A DNA stretch of 64,000 nucleotides from SLHU01 sp009929975 (GTDB taxonomy: Bacteria > Bacillota > Clostridia > Saccharofermentanales > UBA5734), in assembly GCA_040776905.1 (NCBI GenBank), contig JAXGZQ010000003.1, positions 310,001 through 374,000 of the forward strand, read 5' to 3'. The notes beneath the pieces are model-generated. The model searched no databases and had not been told where the DNA came from. It saw only the letters and a list, made by a program, of their open reading frames with translations. The translations under genes were made by a program, and so were the position numbers. Position 1 is the first letter of the stretch. Each line of letters starts with the position of its first letter. Below, piece after piece: positions 18,465 to 27,404 of this stretch.

Positions 18465-19677
18465 CAACCTGTCCTCCAAGTCGTTTCCATTCATTAAAGA
18501 ATGTCGGATATGATTTGCTGACTGCTTCTGTTCCGCGGATCACGATTCCTTCCTGTGTCCTGAGCGCCGCGACCGCGAGTGCCATCACGATCCGGTGATC
18601 ACCCCGGCCGTCAACCGTTCCTCCGCGCAGACATCGCTGTCCGGCCGGTCCGACGATGGTCAGGCCATCCTCCTGAACCGTGACATCCGCACCAATGGCC
18701 TGGAGCGCGTCGGCCGTCGCCTGCAGACGATCGCTCTCCTTGAACCGCAGGCGGGCCGCGTTGATGATCTCAGTTCTCGCGCGGGTGGCAGCCGCCGCGA
18801 CCGCGAGCACCGGAACGAGGTCAGGACAGGGTCCGGCATCGATCCGGCAGACCGTTCCTGTCTGCTCAGCCGTTCTCAGAGCCGCCAGGTGCTGATGGAT
18901 GGCCTGATCACCCTGCCGGCTGCCCTCCGGCAGCCCGTCAACCTGCAGTGGACTGCCGAGCCAGGCCGCGGTCAGCCAGAAGGCGGCCTGAGAATAATCC
19001 GTTTCAACCGCATAATCGGCTGGCTGATAGCGCTGTCGGCCTGGAACAGCCAGACAGCCGTCCTGCCAGAAGGCCCGGACGGAAAACCGTTTCATGACGG
19101 CTCGTGTCATTTCAACGTAGGGGGCCGAGGCCAGGGGCGAAGTCAGCTCTATGACGGAATCACCTTCAAGCAGCGGCAACGCGAAAAGAAGTCCGCTGAT
19201 ATATTGTGAACTGATATGACCGGGAACCATGAAGCGGCCAGGCTGAAGCCGGCCGCTGATCCGCAGAGGAAGATAATGTCCTTCAGCCTGCGGAAAAACC
19301 AACCGGATGCCATGCGGCGACAAGATACGGTCATAATCAGCCAGCGGCCGCAGCGGCAGCCGTCCATGACCTGTGAAGACAGCCGACCGACCCAGGGCGG
19401 CCGCCAGAGGGATCAGCAGGCGAAGCGTGGTACCGGACTCGTGACAGTCAAGTGTCAGATCCGGCTGACCTTCATCCGGTTTCGCGGCGGGCATCAATTG
19501 GCACAGACACTGTTCCGTTGCCTGAATGTCGTCCGACCGCGGGACCGGCAGATGCTGAACCCGGCTTGGGTCTCCGGCCAGCGTCGCCGCGATCAGGGCA
19601 CGATGCGCGTCGCTTTTTGATGGCGGAGGCGTGACGATGCCGCTGAGTTGGACGGGATGTACCAGGCAATCAGTCAT
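18445..19677 (-). CDS. aroA: 3-phosphoshikimate 1-carboxyvinyltransferase (EPSP synthase) AroA
   Basis: Condenses shikimate-3-phosphate with PEP. 410 residues. PPPSKSDAHRALIAATLAG near the N-terminus and LRFKESDRLQA with its catalytic Lys/Asp region near residue 335 are the family signatures. The active-site loop reads HESGTTLR where E. coli has GNAGTAMR. The ATG at 19677 has an AGGAGG site nine bases away and overlaps the aroB stop by eight bases; upstream codons in the same frame lie within aroB and are not part of this gene. Confidence 0.95.
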   Translation of the reverse strand: MTDCLVHPVQLSGIVTPPPSKSDAHRALIAATLAGDPSRVQHLPVPRSDDIQATEQCLCQLMPAAKPDEGQPDLTLDCHESGTTLRLLIPLAAALGRSAVFTGHGRLPLRPLADYDRILSPHGIRLVFPQAEGHYLPLRISGRLQPGRFMVPGHISSQYISGLLFALPLLEGDSVIELTSPLASAPYVEMTRAVMKRFSVRAFWQDGCLAVPGRQRYQPADYAVETDYSQAAFWLTAAWLGSPLQVDGLPEGSRQGDQAIHQHLAALRTAEQTGTVCRIDAGPCPDLVPVLAVAAAATRARTEIINAARLRFKESDRLQATADALQAIGADVTVQEDGLTIVGPAGQRCLRGGTVDGRGDHRIVMALAVAALRTQEGIVIRGTEAVSKSYPTFFNEWKRLGGQVDELNMG

Positions 19678-20731
19678 TGCCGAGAACCTCCTGCAGGTGG
19701 TCGGCAAGCTGATCAAAGGTGATCGGATACAGGAAAGCCTGCCCGATCTCATGGAGCAGGACGAAATAAATCCGTCCGGCGAGGAATTTCTTATCGCTGC
19801 GGATCGCGTCAATGATGTCAGCGGCTGACAGGTCGTGCCGCACAGGGAGCTGATACATCTCCAGCAGACTGCGCAGGCGTTGTGCCGTTCCCGGGGAAGT
19901 GTGGCCTGACATCTCGCCAAGCCGGACCGCGGCCAGCATCCCCAGCGCAACAGCTTCGCCATGGGTATACGTCGTGTATCCGGTCAGCTTCTCGATCGCG
20001 TGTCCGACCGTATGCCCGAAATTAAGCAGCATACGTTCACCGGTATCCAGTTCATCCGCGGCAACCATCGCGGTCTTGATCCGGACACAGTGTTCAAGTA
20101 CCCATTCCAGATCATACGCTCTGTTCTCGATCTGCTCAAACAAAGCCAGATCACGGATCATCCCGTATTTGATCACTTCAGCCATGCCTTCCGCCATCCG
20201 TTCACGCGACAGCGTGCGCAGGAGGGCGGGGTCCATCAGAACAGCTTTGGGCTGGTAAAAGGTGCCGATCAGGTTTTTGCCAAAGGGCAGATCGATCGCG
20301 GTCTTGCCGCCGATCGACGCGTCGACCTGGGCCAGCAGCGTGGTCGGGACCTGGATCAGCGGCAGGCCGCGCAGCCAGGTTGACGCGGCGAGACCGGCAA
20401 GGTCTCCGACCACGCCGCCACCGAGCGCGATGACAGGATCCGAGCGGCTCATACCGGCGGCGTGCAGCTGCTCATACAGCGTCATTAGCTGTTCAGGTGA
20501 TTTGCTGGACTCTCCCGGCGGAATCACACCGACGCTGACCTGAAAACCGGCCGCAACCAGAGACAGGCGGGCAGTCTCCAGATACAGGCGGCCAACCTGT
20601 TCATCGGTCACGATAAATGCCTGCCGCCCACGGCAGCTCGCCGCCGTAAATTCGCCGAGCCGCTTCAGCGCGCCCTTTTGAATCAGAATCGGATAATCAC
20701 CATGTCCGGTGCTCGCCATGATTTCAGGCAT
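19670..20731 (-). CDS. aroB: 3-dehydroquinate synthase AroB
   Basis: Second shikimate step, DAHP to 3-dehydroquinate, NAD+ and divalent-metal dependent. 353 residues from the ATG at 20731 (GGGGAGGAA site). Motifs: GGGVVGDLAGLAAS, PTTLLAQVDASIGGKTA and the metal-binding NFGHTVGHAIEKL and YTHGEAVALGM. All key residues appear present. It sits between aroF and aroA with a 19-base gap to the aroF stop. Confidence 0.96.
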   Translation of the reverse strand: MPEIMASTGHGDYPILIQKGALKRLGEFTAASCRGRQAFIVTDEQVGRLYLETARLSLVAAGFQVSVGVIPPGESSKSPEQLMTLYEQLHAAGMSRSDPVIALGGGVVGDLAGLAASTWLRGLPLIQVPTTLLAQVDASIGGKTAIDLPFGKNLIGTFYQPKAVLMDPALLRTLSRERMAEGMAEVIKYGMIRDLALFEQIENRAYDLEWVLEHCVRIKTAMVAADELDTGERMLLNFGHTVGHAIEKLTGYTTYTHGEAVALGMLAAVRLGEMSGHTSPGTAQRLRSLLEMYQLPVRHDLSAADIIDAIRSDKKFLAGRIYFVLLHEIGQAFLYPITFDQLADHLQEVLGND

Positions 20732-20750
20732 AAATTCCTCCCCTGCCGCC

Positions 20751-21770
20751 TTAAGGCAGCGTCCTGCCGACCGCCTGCGCAACCGGGCGCAGCCGTCCGA
20801 CCAATGCTTCGAACTCGTCCGGAGTCAGCGACTGCTGCCCATCGGACAGCGCCCGCTTAGGATCATTATGCACTTCTATGATCAGTCCGTCTGCCCCTGC
20901 GGCGATCGCGGCCTTGGCCAGCGGCTCAACCAGCCAGGCACTCCCTCCGGCGTGACTCGGATCAACAAAGACCGGCAAATGGGTCCGGCTCTTCAAAACC
21001 GGGATCGCCGATATGTCGAGGGTGTTGCGGGTGCTGGTTTCAAACGTGCGGATACCCCGTTCGCAAAGAATGATCTGATCATTGCCACCACTCATGATGT
21101 ATTCGGCCGACATAAGAAGCTCTTCAATCGTATTGGCAAATCCGCGTTTCAGCAAAATCGGACGGCGGACCCGGCCCAATTCCTTCAATAGTTCGAAATT
21201 CTGCATGTTACGGGTACCGACCTGGATGACATCGACAAATTCCATGAACAGATCCAACTGGGCCGGATTGGTGATTTCGGAAACGACCGGCAGTCCGGTT
21301 GCCATCTTTGCCCGCTTCATCAACATCAATCCTTCAGCCTTCAATCCCTGAAAAGCATAGGGTGAAGTTCTCGGCTTATACGCACCGCCGCGCAGCATCA
21401 CCGCACCATTTTGAGCCACCCGTTCAGCGATTTCCCTGATCTGGTCCTCGGTTTCAACGGAACAGGGTCCGGCCGCGATGCAGATGGCCTTTCCTCCAAC
21501 GAGACTGTCGCCGATCCGGATCGTCGTATCATCCGGATGAAATTTGCGATTGGCCCGCTTATAGGGTTCCTGTACCTTCATGACACGTTCAACATGATCA
21601 TCCAGTTCAAGCGATTCAACTGAAATGGCCGATGTATCACCGACCAGACCGATGATCGTCGTGTCACTGCCGTAGATCGGGCTGGTCTGTACGCCATAGC
21701 TGGACGTCAGAAAATCACAAAGTTCGGTGACCTTATCCTTTGATATGCCATGCTTCAAAATTAAAATCAT
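20751..21770 (-). CDS. aroF: 3-deoxy-7-phosphoheptulonate synthase (DAHP synthase, type I beta)
   Basis: First shikimate step, PEP plus erythrose-4-phosphate to DAHP. 339 residues: an N-terminal ferredoxin-like domain (1 to about 70) and a TIM-barrel catalytic domain with AAGPCSVET, KPRTSPYAFQGL, VGTRNMQNFELL and VDPSHAGG. The N-terminal domain is the one that gives Tyr/Phe feedback in the Thermotoga maritima enzyme, so similar feedback is inferred. No chorismate mutase domain is attached. ATG preceded by GGAGA. Confidence 0.94.
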   Translation of the reverse strand: MILILKHGISKDKVTELCDFLTSSYGVQTSPIYGSDTTIIGLVGDTSAISVESLELDDHVERVMKVQEPYKRANRKFHPDDTTIRIGDSLVGGKAICIAAGPCSVETEDQIREIAERVAQNGAVMLRGGAYKPRTSPYAFQGLKAEGLMLMKRAKMATGLPVVSEITNPAQLDLFMEFVDVIQVGTRNMQNFELLKELGRVRRPILLKRGFANTIEELLMSAEYIMSGGNDQIILCERGIRTFETSTRNTLDISAIPVLKSRTHLPVFVDPSHAGGSAWLVEPLAKAAIAAGADGLIIEVHNDPKRALSDGQQSLTPDEFEALVGRLRPVAQAVGRTLP

Positions 21771-21789
21771 TGACTTATCTCCTATCCAA

Positions 21790-23154
21790 TCAATTAAATC
21801 CCAGAGTTTCTATGATTTGCCGGGAAACGGATTCCGCCGGTTCATCCGCGTTGACACGCAGCCAGGCCAGTTTCTGATACAAAGGCCGGCGCTTCACGTA
21901 GAGGTCTCGCCAGGCCTCCGGTTTCTGCCGTTCGATCAGCGGCCGGCCGGTTCCGTGTCCGATCCTCTGTTCGGTGGTCGGCAGTGAAGCATCCAGCCAG
22001 ATAACCTGACAGGGAAACTGCCGGAGCAAAGTTTGCGCGGCGCTTTCCAGCAGTGCCCCTCCGCCTGTCGCCAGAACCTGGCTGGTGCCGCTTGCCAGAC
22101 AGGATTCAAGACAGCTGTGCTCAATCCGACGAAATCCCGCCTCGCCGACAGAGGCGAAGATATCGGGGATCGACCGTCCCTCCTTGCTCGCGATCTGTTC
22201 ATCAAGATCAACAAATGGTAGTTTCAAGCGCGCGGCCACCAGACGTCCGGTGGTTGTTTTTCCACTGCCCATGAAACCGGTCAACAGAATCTGTACCGGG
22301 AACCGGCGCAGAATCTCGCGGGCCAGTCCCTGGCGGATCTGACTCAAGGTTTGCCGCGGCCAGCTGATGCCCGGCTGCCAGATGCGCTGGCTGCTGACCG
22401 CCTGACCAAACAGCATGCCCAGTCCGCCATAAGCCGGAATCTTCTGCTCACGCGCGGCCAGAACCAGCCGGGTCGCCACCGGATTGTACACGGTGTCATA
22501 GATAAAGCGAAAACCAGCCAGCCGGTCAGCCGGGAACGGAAGTCCGTCCGTATGCGGCCACAGGCCGGCCGGCGTACCATTGAGCAGAACCCATGTCGAA
22601 CCGGTATGATTCAGATCGACGGTAAGAAGGGGATCCAGGTCGCCGATCTGAGTGATAGCGGCAATATCCGCGTCCGGATGTTCACTGCGAAGTTCATCGG
22701 CCAGCTGTCTGGCCTGTTCAGAACGCCGGGCAAGCAGACGGACCACGGCCGCCTGCTGATGGAGAGCGGAAACCGCCATGGTCCGACTGACCCCGCCGGC
22801 GCCGAGAATAAGCACTGATAGGCCGGCAAGCGGCGGACAATCATCGGCGAACGCCGATTCATCCGTATTATGGCCTGTCCGGCCGCAGATCGTGTTCACC
22901 GCATGGTTGCGCCGGGCTGACTCATCAAGACAGTCAAGAAAGGGAATAACAGCCTGCTTGTGCGGAATTGTGCAGTTGAGTCCGTCATACCTCTGAAGCA
23001 GCCCGGGCAGACGGACCGCCAGATGGTCAGGCTCGAGATCAATCAGATCATACGTTCCGCTGCGTCCGGCTGCCTGAAGCAGCGCCGCGTGGATCGCAGG
23101 TGACAGACTGTGTGCGACAGGATGTCCGATCAGGCCGAATCTAGTCACAGACAT
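21790..23154 (-). CDS. aroEK: Shikimate dehydrogenase-shikimate kinase fusion (AroE-AroK)
   Basis: Carries out two successive steps, 3-dehydroshikimate to shikimate and on to shikimate-3-phosphate. 454 residues. Residues 1 to about 275 are AroE: GLIGHPVAHSLSP, LNCTIPHKQAV with the catalytic Lys, HNTDESAF and the NADP loop ILGAGGVSRT. Residues from about 290 are AroK: Walker A GFMGSGKTTT, DLDEQI, the GFRRIE arginine, ATGGGALL and GRPLIE. Both active sites look complete and the frame is continuous. The start overlaps the tyrA end by 14 bases with a GGAGG site. Confidence 0.94.
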   Translation of the reverse strand: MSVTRFGLIGHPVAHSLSPAIHAALLQAAGRSGTYDLIDLEPDHLAVRLPGLLQRYDGLNCTIPHKQAVIPFLDCLDESARRNHAVNTICGRTGHNTDESAFADDCPPLAGLSVLILGAGGVSRTMAVSALHQQAAVVRLLARRSEQARQLADELRSEHPDADIAAITQIGDLDPLLTVDLNHTGSTWVLLNGTPAGLWPHTDGLPFPADRLAGFRFIYDTVYNPVATRLVLAAREQKIPAYGGLGMLFGQAVSSQRIWQPGISWPRQTLSQIRQGLAREILRRFPVQILLTGFMGSGKTTTGRLVAARLKLPFVDLDEQIASKEGRSIPDIFASVGEAGFRRIEHSCLESCLASGTSQVLATGGGALLESAAQTLLRQFPCQVIWLDASLPTTEQRIGHGTGRPLIERQKPEAWRDLYVKRRPLYQKLAWLRVNADEPAESVSRQIIETLGFN

Positions 23155-24310
23155 AACCGGCCTCCTCCAGAATCCAGGCGGCTTTGGCGGCCTGGTCGCT
23201 GCTGGCGATCAAAAGCTGGAGAACGCCGCCTTCATAAGCCCTTGACTCACGGATCCGGATATTGCTGATATTGATCCCCTGCTCACCCAGCAGGGTGGTA
23301 ATTCGTCCGAGTTCACCCGGACGATCGTGGATAAAGACGGTCAGTGGACTCTGGCTGATCAGGGCACCACGGCCGTCAACCGGCAGGGTGTTGCGGTAAA
23401 AACCTGCCTGGAAAAAGAACTTCTCCAGTCCGGCTGTGTCCTTCGTGTATAAATCGTTGCGAAATGACTGGATCAACTCAAGAAACTGATCAAGAATCGG
23501 GACGAGATACGGTGCTGAGTGCTGGCAGATATCGGTCCATAGCCGCGGGTTCGCTGAGGCGATCCGGGTAATATCTCTGAAACCGCCGGCTGCCAGGCGG
23601 GCAAGATCGCCCTGGTCAAGACGAGCCGCCAGCAGAGACAGTGCCGATGCGGCGACATGTGGCAGATGGCTGACCGCGGCGACAGCCTGATCGTGCGCTT
23701 CCGCTGACATGCGCAGCGGCGTCGCACCAATCTGGCGGATCAGCTGCTCCAGTTGTTCCATTCGATCGAGCGGCAGCTGGCTGCCGGGCCGGACACACAG
23801 GATATAAAGGGCATTCTCAAACAGGGACTCTGACGCATGGGCATAGCCGCGGCGTTCGGATCCGGCCATCGGGTGCCCTCCGATGAAACGGTCCAGCACC
23901 AATCCGGACATGATGGGCTGTTTGACACTGGCCGCGTCGGTTATCAGCCCGGAACAGACCCGCGCGGCTTGCAGCGCCATCGGGATGACAGCATCAACCG
24001 GAGTGCAGACAAAAACGATCTCGCAGGGTGCCAGCAGATGCCAGCTATCGTCCGGGTTGTCCGGTTGATCCGATAATGTGTCATTGGCTGAGTTGAGAAC
24101 ACCGCCGGCTTTCAGTACACCTTCCGCCAGAGCCCGATCAATGACATCCGCATCGCGGTCGAGTCCCGTAACCCTGGCCCCGGCACGCGATGCCAACGCT
24201 CTGGCCAGCGATCCTCCGATCAGCCCAAGACCGACAATACCGACCTCAATCGGTCTGGCTTGACGATCAGCCTGTTCAACTGGCAATTTTTTGTATATGG
24301 ACAACGACAT
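23141..24310 (-). CDS. tyrA: Prephenate dehydrogenase with ACT domain (TyrA)
   Basis: NAD-dependent oxidative decarboxylation of prephenate to 4-hydroxyphenylpyruvate for tyrosine. 389 residues: Rossmann motif VGLGLIGGSLARALA near residue 30, the catalytic region GGHPMAGSERRGY, a helical C-terminal dimer domain and a final ACT domain (DRPGELGRITTLLGEQGINI) likely sensing tyrosine. First gene of the aro operon; a GAGG site lies eight bases before the ATG. Confidence 0.95.
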   Translation of the reverse strand: MSLSIYKKLPVEQADRQARPIEVGIVGLGLIGGSLARALASRAGARVTGLDRDADVIDRALAEGVLKAGGVLNSANDTLSDQPDNPDDSWHLLAPCEIVFVCTPVDAVIPMALQAARVCSGLITDAASVKQPIMSGLVLDRFIGGHPMAGSERRGYAHASESLFENALYILCVRPGSQLPLDRMEQLEQLIRQIGATPLRMSAEAHDQAVAAVSHLPHVAASALSLLAARLDQGDLARLAAGGFRDITRIASANPRLWTDICQHSAPYLVPILDQFLELIQSFRNDLYTKDTAGLEKFFFQAGFYRNTLPVDGRGALISQSPLTVFIHDRPGELGRITTLLGEQGINISNIRIRESRAYEGGVLQLLIASSDQAAKAAWILEEAGYVCD

Positions 24311-24363
24311 GACAGCAGCCTCATTTCAAGTCAGCCTTTTCGACAGCGAACGCTTATCCTATT

Positions 24364-24392
24364 ATTGTGTTCGGCCGTCTGGCTCACGTCAA
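24364..24392 (-). promoter_or_regulatory. Predicted promoter of the aro operon
   Basis: Minus strand TTGACG (24387-24392), 17-base spacer, CACAAT (24364-24369), about 50 bases before tyrA and after the pilT stop. I found no T-box, attenuator or terminator in this 122-base gap, so some read-through from the pil operon is possible. Confidence 0.5.
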
Positions 24393-24432
24393 GGCAATAT
24401 CATGAATAAAAGTAATGATTTCATGCTGAGCG

Positions 24433-25503
24433 TCAGGCAGGCGGCAGCCCGGCAAAACGGCGAAGTGCCTCTTGATTCACAGAGTACAGCATGGCTTCAG
24501 CCTCGCCGATCAGCTGGTTCGTCAATAAGCCGGCCACGCTGCGGTCCATCGACATCATGCCGGCGGCCGCGTTCATCTGGATCACACCGTCAATCTGCGG
24601 CACCTTGCCATCACGGATCATGTTGCGGACCGCGCTGTTGGCTTTCATGATTTCAAACGCGGGCAGCCGGTCGCCGGTTCGTGTCGGAATCAACTGCTGT
24701 GAGACGACCGCCTGGAGAACTGTCGACAGCTGAACCCGGATCTGCTGCTGCTGTTCAGGCGGGAACACATCAATGATACGGTCAATTGTTTTGGCGGCAC
24801 CGACGGTGTGCAGAGTAGAAAAAACCAGATGACCGGTTTCAGCAGCGGTCAGCGCGATGGAAATTGTTTCCAGATCACGCATCTCTCCGATCAGGATGAC
24901 ATCCGGCGACTGGCGCAGCGCGGCGCGCAGCGCATGCTGGTAATTACGGCTGTCTGATCCAATCTCACGCTGGTTGACAATGCTGTGCCGGTGGTGATGC
25001 AGGTATTCGATCGGATCCTCCAATGTCAGGATATGACAGGCTCTGGTCTGGTTGATTCGATCGATCAGCGCGGCCAGAGTGGTTGTCTTGCCGCATCCGG
25101 TCGGTCCTGTGACCAGAACCAGACCTTTCCGCTCGTCAGCCAGATCCATGATCGCCGCGGGAATGCCCAGTTTTTTCGGATCCGGCAATACGGTAAAGAT
25201 CCGTCGTACGGAAATCGCGAAAGAACCGCGCTGCTGGAAGACATTGACCCTGAAACGGCCGATCTCAGGCAGTGAAAATGAAAAATCAACTTCACCATGC
25301 TCGAGAAACGACTGATAATCCCGGTCATGGACAAACAACTGGCGGGCATACCGCTCAGCGTCATCCTGATGAATCACCGCATCATCCTTGCGGGGAACAA
25401 TACTGCCGCCGATCTTGAGCATCGGCGGTAATCCGACGGTGATGAAAAGATCTGAGGCGTCAGTCTCAACGACCTCCCTGAGCAGCTCGATCATGAATTC
25501 CAT
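24433..25503 (-). CDS. pilT: Type IV pilus retraction-type ATPase PilT
   Basis: Hexameric secretion ATPase that in known systems powers pilus retraction. 356 residues. Walker A GPTGCGKTTTLAALI near residue 135, Asp box TLEDPIEYLHHHRHS, Walker B DVILIGEMRDLETI and the His-box region AAETGHLVFSTLHT are all present. The C-terminal region MKANSAVRNMIRDGKV matches PilT rather than PilB/GspE, and there is no long N-terminal extension. The ATG shares its last base region with the upstream stop (TGATG). No PilB is encoded nearby. Confidence 0.93.
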   Translation of the reverse strand: MEFMIELLREVVETDASDLFITVGLPPMLKIGGSIVPRKDDAVIHQDDAERYARQLFVHDRDYQSFLEHGEVDFSFSLPEIGRFRVNVFQQRGSFAISVRRIFTVLPDPKKLGIPAAIMDLADERKGLVLVTGPTGCGKTTTLAALIDRINQTRACHILTLEDPIEYLHHHRHSIVNQREIGSDSRNYQHALRAALRQSPDVILIGEMRDLETISIALTAAETGHLVFSTLHTVGAAKTIDRIIDVFPPEQQQQIRVQLSTVLQAVVSQQLIPTRTGDRLPAFEIMKANSAVRNMIRDGKVPQIDGVIQMNAAAGMMSMDRSVAGLLTNQLIGEAEAMLYSVNQEALRRFAGLPPA

Positions 25504-26027
25504 CAGTCAGTTCCCTCCCATCGGTCGAACGCGCTGTCATCTTCCGGAATCGGCGGCTGCCATTGCTGCCAGCCCATGATACGGAGCTTGGCGCCAGTCT
25601 CCACAGTCAATACCTTAATCGTCAGCTGAATGCCCTGCCCGGACCATTCCGGCTGATAGACCAGAACATGCAGCATCAAGCCATCATTCTGCCGGCTGAG
25701 CGAAAAATCACCGATCGCGGGGTCGGCTGCGAGCCAGTCTGACAGATCACGCTGCAGACTTTCTCCCGACTGCCCGGACTGTTCGCTGGTCCGGACTATT
25801 TCGTCCAGGCTTGCATAAACATATTCGGCAAGCGAATCCGCCTGATAGTACTGCCGGTTCCAGTCAGCCCGGCGCGAGGCCAGCCGCTGATCAGCCGCAG
25901 CCGTTACCAGCGCGAGCACACCGAAGAAAATCAGCACCACAATCAGTAGCACAATCAAAACTGAGGCGGCACCTTTGCGGCTGCGCCAGAGATTTCGTCC
26001 AGCCCGGCCATGTCCAACAGGCTTCAC
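25503..26027 (-). CDS. Small membrane-anchored protein of the pilus cluster
   Basis: 174 residues; not assignable to a named family by eye. A basic N-terminus (to about 18) is followed by one strong membrane helix (SVLIVLLIVVLIFFGVLALV) and a hydrophilic domain. In position and layout it resembles PilX/GspK-type accessory pilins, but there is no prepilin cleavage motif. It overlaps the upstream prepilin gene by four bases and the downstream pilT by three, so it is very probably part of the same apparatus. Confidence 0.75.
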   Translation of the reverse strand: MKPVGHGRAGRNLWRSRKGAASVLIVLLIVVLIFFGVLALVTAAADQRLASRRADWNRQYYQADSLAEYVYASLDEIVRTSEQSGQSGESLQRDLSDWLAADPAIGDFSLSRQNDGLMLHVLVYQPEWSGQGIQLTIKVLTVETGAKLRIMGWQQWQPPIPEDDSAFDRWEGTD

Positions 26028-26506
26028 GGTCTCACCTCCACCGGATCATACCGCGATACCGTCAGCTCGTACAACGGGTCATGCCCGTCAGGTGTGAGAC
26101 CCGAGATCACAATATTCAAATCCAGAAGATCAGCCGCCATGCGTTGGGATCCGCCTGCCGTCATCGGATGTGGCTGGAGAGTCAAAGTCGCTGTGAATGC
26201 CGCCTGTTCAGCCGGACAGATCTGGAAGTCATCATCCAGAGTACGGCGGATCGAAGCGCCTGCCACCCGATTCGCGGCCAATTCCAGAATTTCAGCCGAC
26301 GCGTTTTCCAGAGACGGTCGTTTCCACTCCTCAGCCCATTCCGAACTCAACCGTACCGCCTGGTCGAGATGCTCCGCCTGTCGGGAGAATCGTTCAGCAC
26401 CGGCAAACAACTGGACCACAAAAACGCTGAAAAAAGCGAGCATCGCGACGGCCATGATCATTTCTGCCAATGTGAATCCGCGGCGGCGCGTCTTCAGCCG
26501 ATTCAT
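26024..26506 (-). CDS. Prepilin-like protein with type IV cleavage motif
   Basis: 160 residues. MNRLKTRRRG is followed by FTLAEM, so the prepilin peptidase site (Gly at -1, Phe at +1, Glu at +5) is canonical, with a hydrophobic helix to about residue 32 and a globular domain afterwards. A minor pilin or pseudopilin is most likely, given its size and neighbours. It overlaps both neighbours by four bases. Confidence 0.85.
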   Translation of the reverse strand: MNRLKTRRRGFTLAEMIMAVAMLAFFSVFVVQLFAGAERFSRQAEHLDQAVRLSSEWAEEWKRPSLENASAEILELAANRVAGASIRRTLDDDFQICPAEQAAFTATLTLQPHPMTAGGSQRMAADLLDLNIVISGLTPDGHDPLYELTVSRYDPVEVRP

Positions 26507-27027
26507 GATGATCCTCCTTCACTGCGCAGTGTGAATGTCCGCGTCTGTGTTGTCAGGACACCGCTGTCTGAACGTCGGCTCATCCGCACCTGTAATGTGT
26601 CTTCGGTCAGATGATCAAAGAACACCTGGTCCATGGCCACGATGCGGCTGCCCATTTCTGCTGTGATATCGGCATCCGGCCGGGTCAGCAGTTCACAAAG
26701 ATATCCATCATACTCATAAATCCACAGGTTGTAGACGACATCAGCATAGGATCGCTGAATTCTCAAAACTGGCCTGGCCATTTCAGCGGTATTGGCAAAC
26801 GGAGCGTTCATCACAGTCACAGCTCCGGAAACATCGTGCTGTTTCATCCTGACATCAAGATAAGACAGCCCGACTCTCAGGTCTGACTGAACATCCTGTT
26901 TCTGGACCAATCGTGAATAGGACTGGCTGCCGATACCGGTCAGCGAAAAGACGGCCATCGCGATAAAGAGCAGTAGAAACATGACCAGAACAAGTTCGAT
27001 CAAGGTGTATCCCCGTTTATGTCCCAT
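26503..27027 (-). CDS. Prepilin-like protein with type IV cleavage motif
   Basis: 174 residues from the ATG at 27027. MGHKRG is followed by YTLIELVLVMF, a textbook prepilin peptidase site with Glu at +5, then a membrane helix and a beta-rich C-terminal domain. An upstream in-frame ATG at 27045 adds six residues inside the preceding gene. It resembles GspJ/PilW-type minor pilins in size. Start overlaps the previous gene by about ten bases. Confidence 0.85.
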   Translation of the reverse strand: MGHKRGYTLIELVLVMFLLLFIAMAVFSLTGIGSQSYSRLVQKQDVQSDLRVGLSYLDVRMKQHDVSGAVTVMNAPFANTAEMARPVLRIQRSYADVVYNLWIYEYDGYLCELLTRPDADITAEMGSRIVAMDQVFFDHLTEDTLQVRMSRRSDSGVLTTQTRTFTLRSEGGSS

Positions 27028-27382
27028 CGGCAGCTCCCCATTCATCTGTCGGCATCATCTCAAACGGGGTTTCAGCCAGTCGGATATCAATGATCGGCGG
27101 CAGATTTCCGGCTACGACCTCGTAATACACCGTATAGCGCTCAAGCGAAATGGACAGGCCATAATGCGCTTCGAGATAGGCCAGATTCGGCGGATACGTC
27201 CCCTCCAGGGCATAGCACTGGCGCACAGTCCGCTCAATCGCGTTCCGCGCGGTCTGGAGACCGGCCTGCCGGCTCTGTTCATCAATCCGACCCATGATCC
27301 GGCCCACAGAAAACAGAACCGCGAGCGAGACTAGCAGCGCGATCACAGTACTGATCATTTTGAACGGGACAGACCGCAGCAT
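27017..27382 (-). CDS. Pseudopilin-like protein lacking a cleavage motif
   Basis: 121 residues from the ATG at 27382, which has AAGGAG six bases upstream (a TTG two codons earlier is less likely). An N-terminal membrane helix (ISTVIALLVSLAVLF) is followed by ARNAIERTVRQCYALEGTYP and PNLAYLEAHYGL, a pattern I associate with pilin-like proteins of Bacillota. There is no Gly-Phe/Tyr-x-x-x-Glu processing site, so it may stay a plain membrane protein. It lies between pilC and the two canonical prepilins. Confidence 0.75.
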   Translation of the reverse strand: MLRSVPFKMISTVIALLVSLAVLFSVGRIMGRIDEQSRQAGLQTARNAIERTVRQCYALEGTYPPNLAYLEAHYGLSISLERYTVYYEVVAGNLPPIIDIRLAETPFEMMPTDEWGAADGT

Positions 27383-27404
27383 AGACAACTCCTTCAGATC
27401 AGAT

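Noticed and set aside
24311..24432. T-box or attenuator before the aro operon
   Set aside because: No T-box sequence, specifier loop, leader peptide or terminator/antiterminator pair could be found in the 122-base gap.
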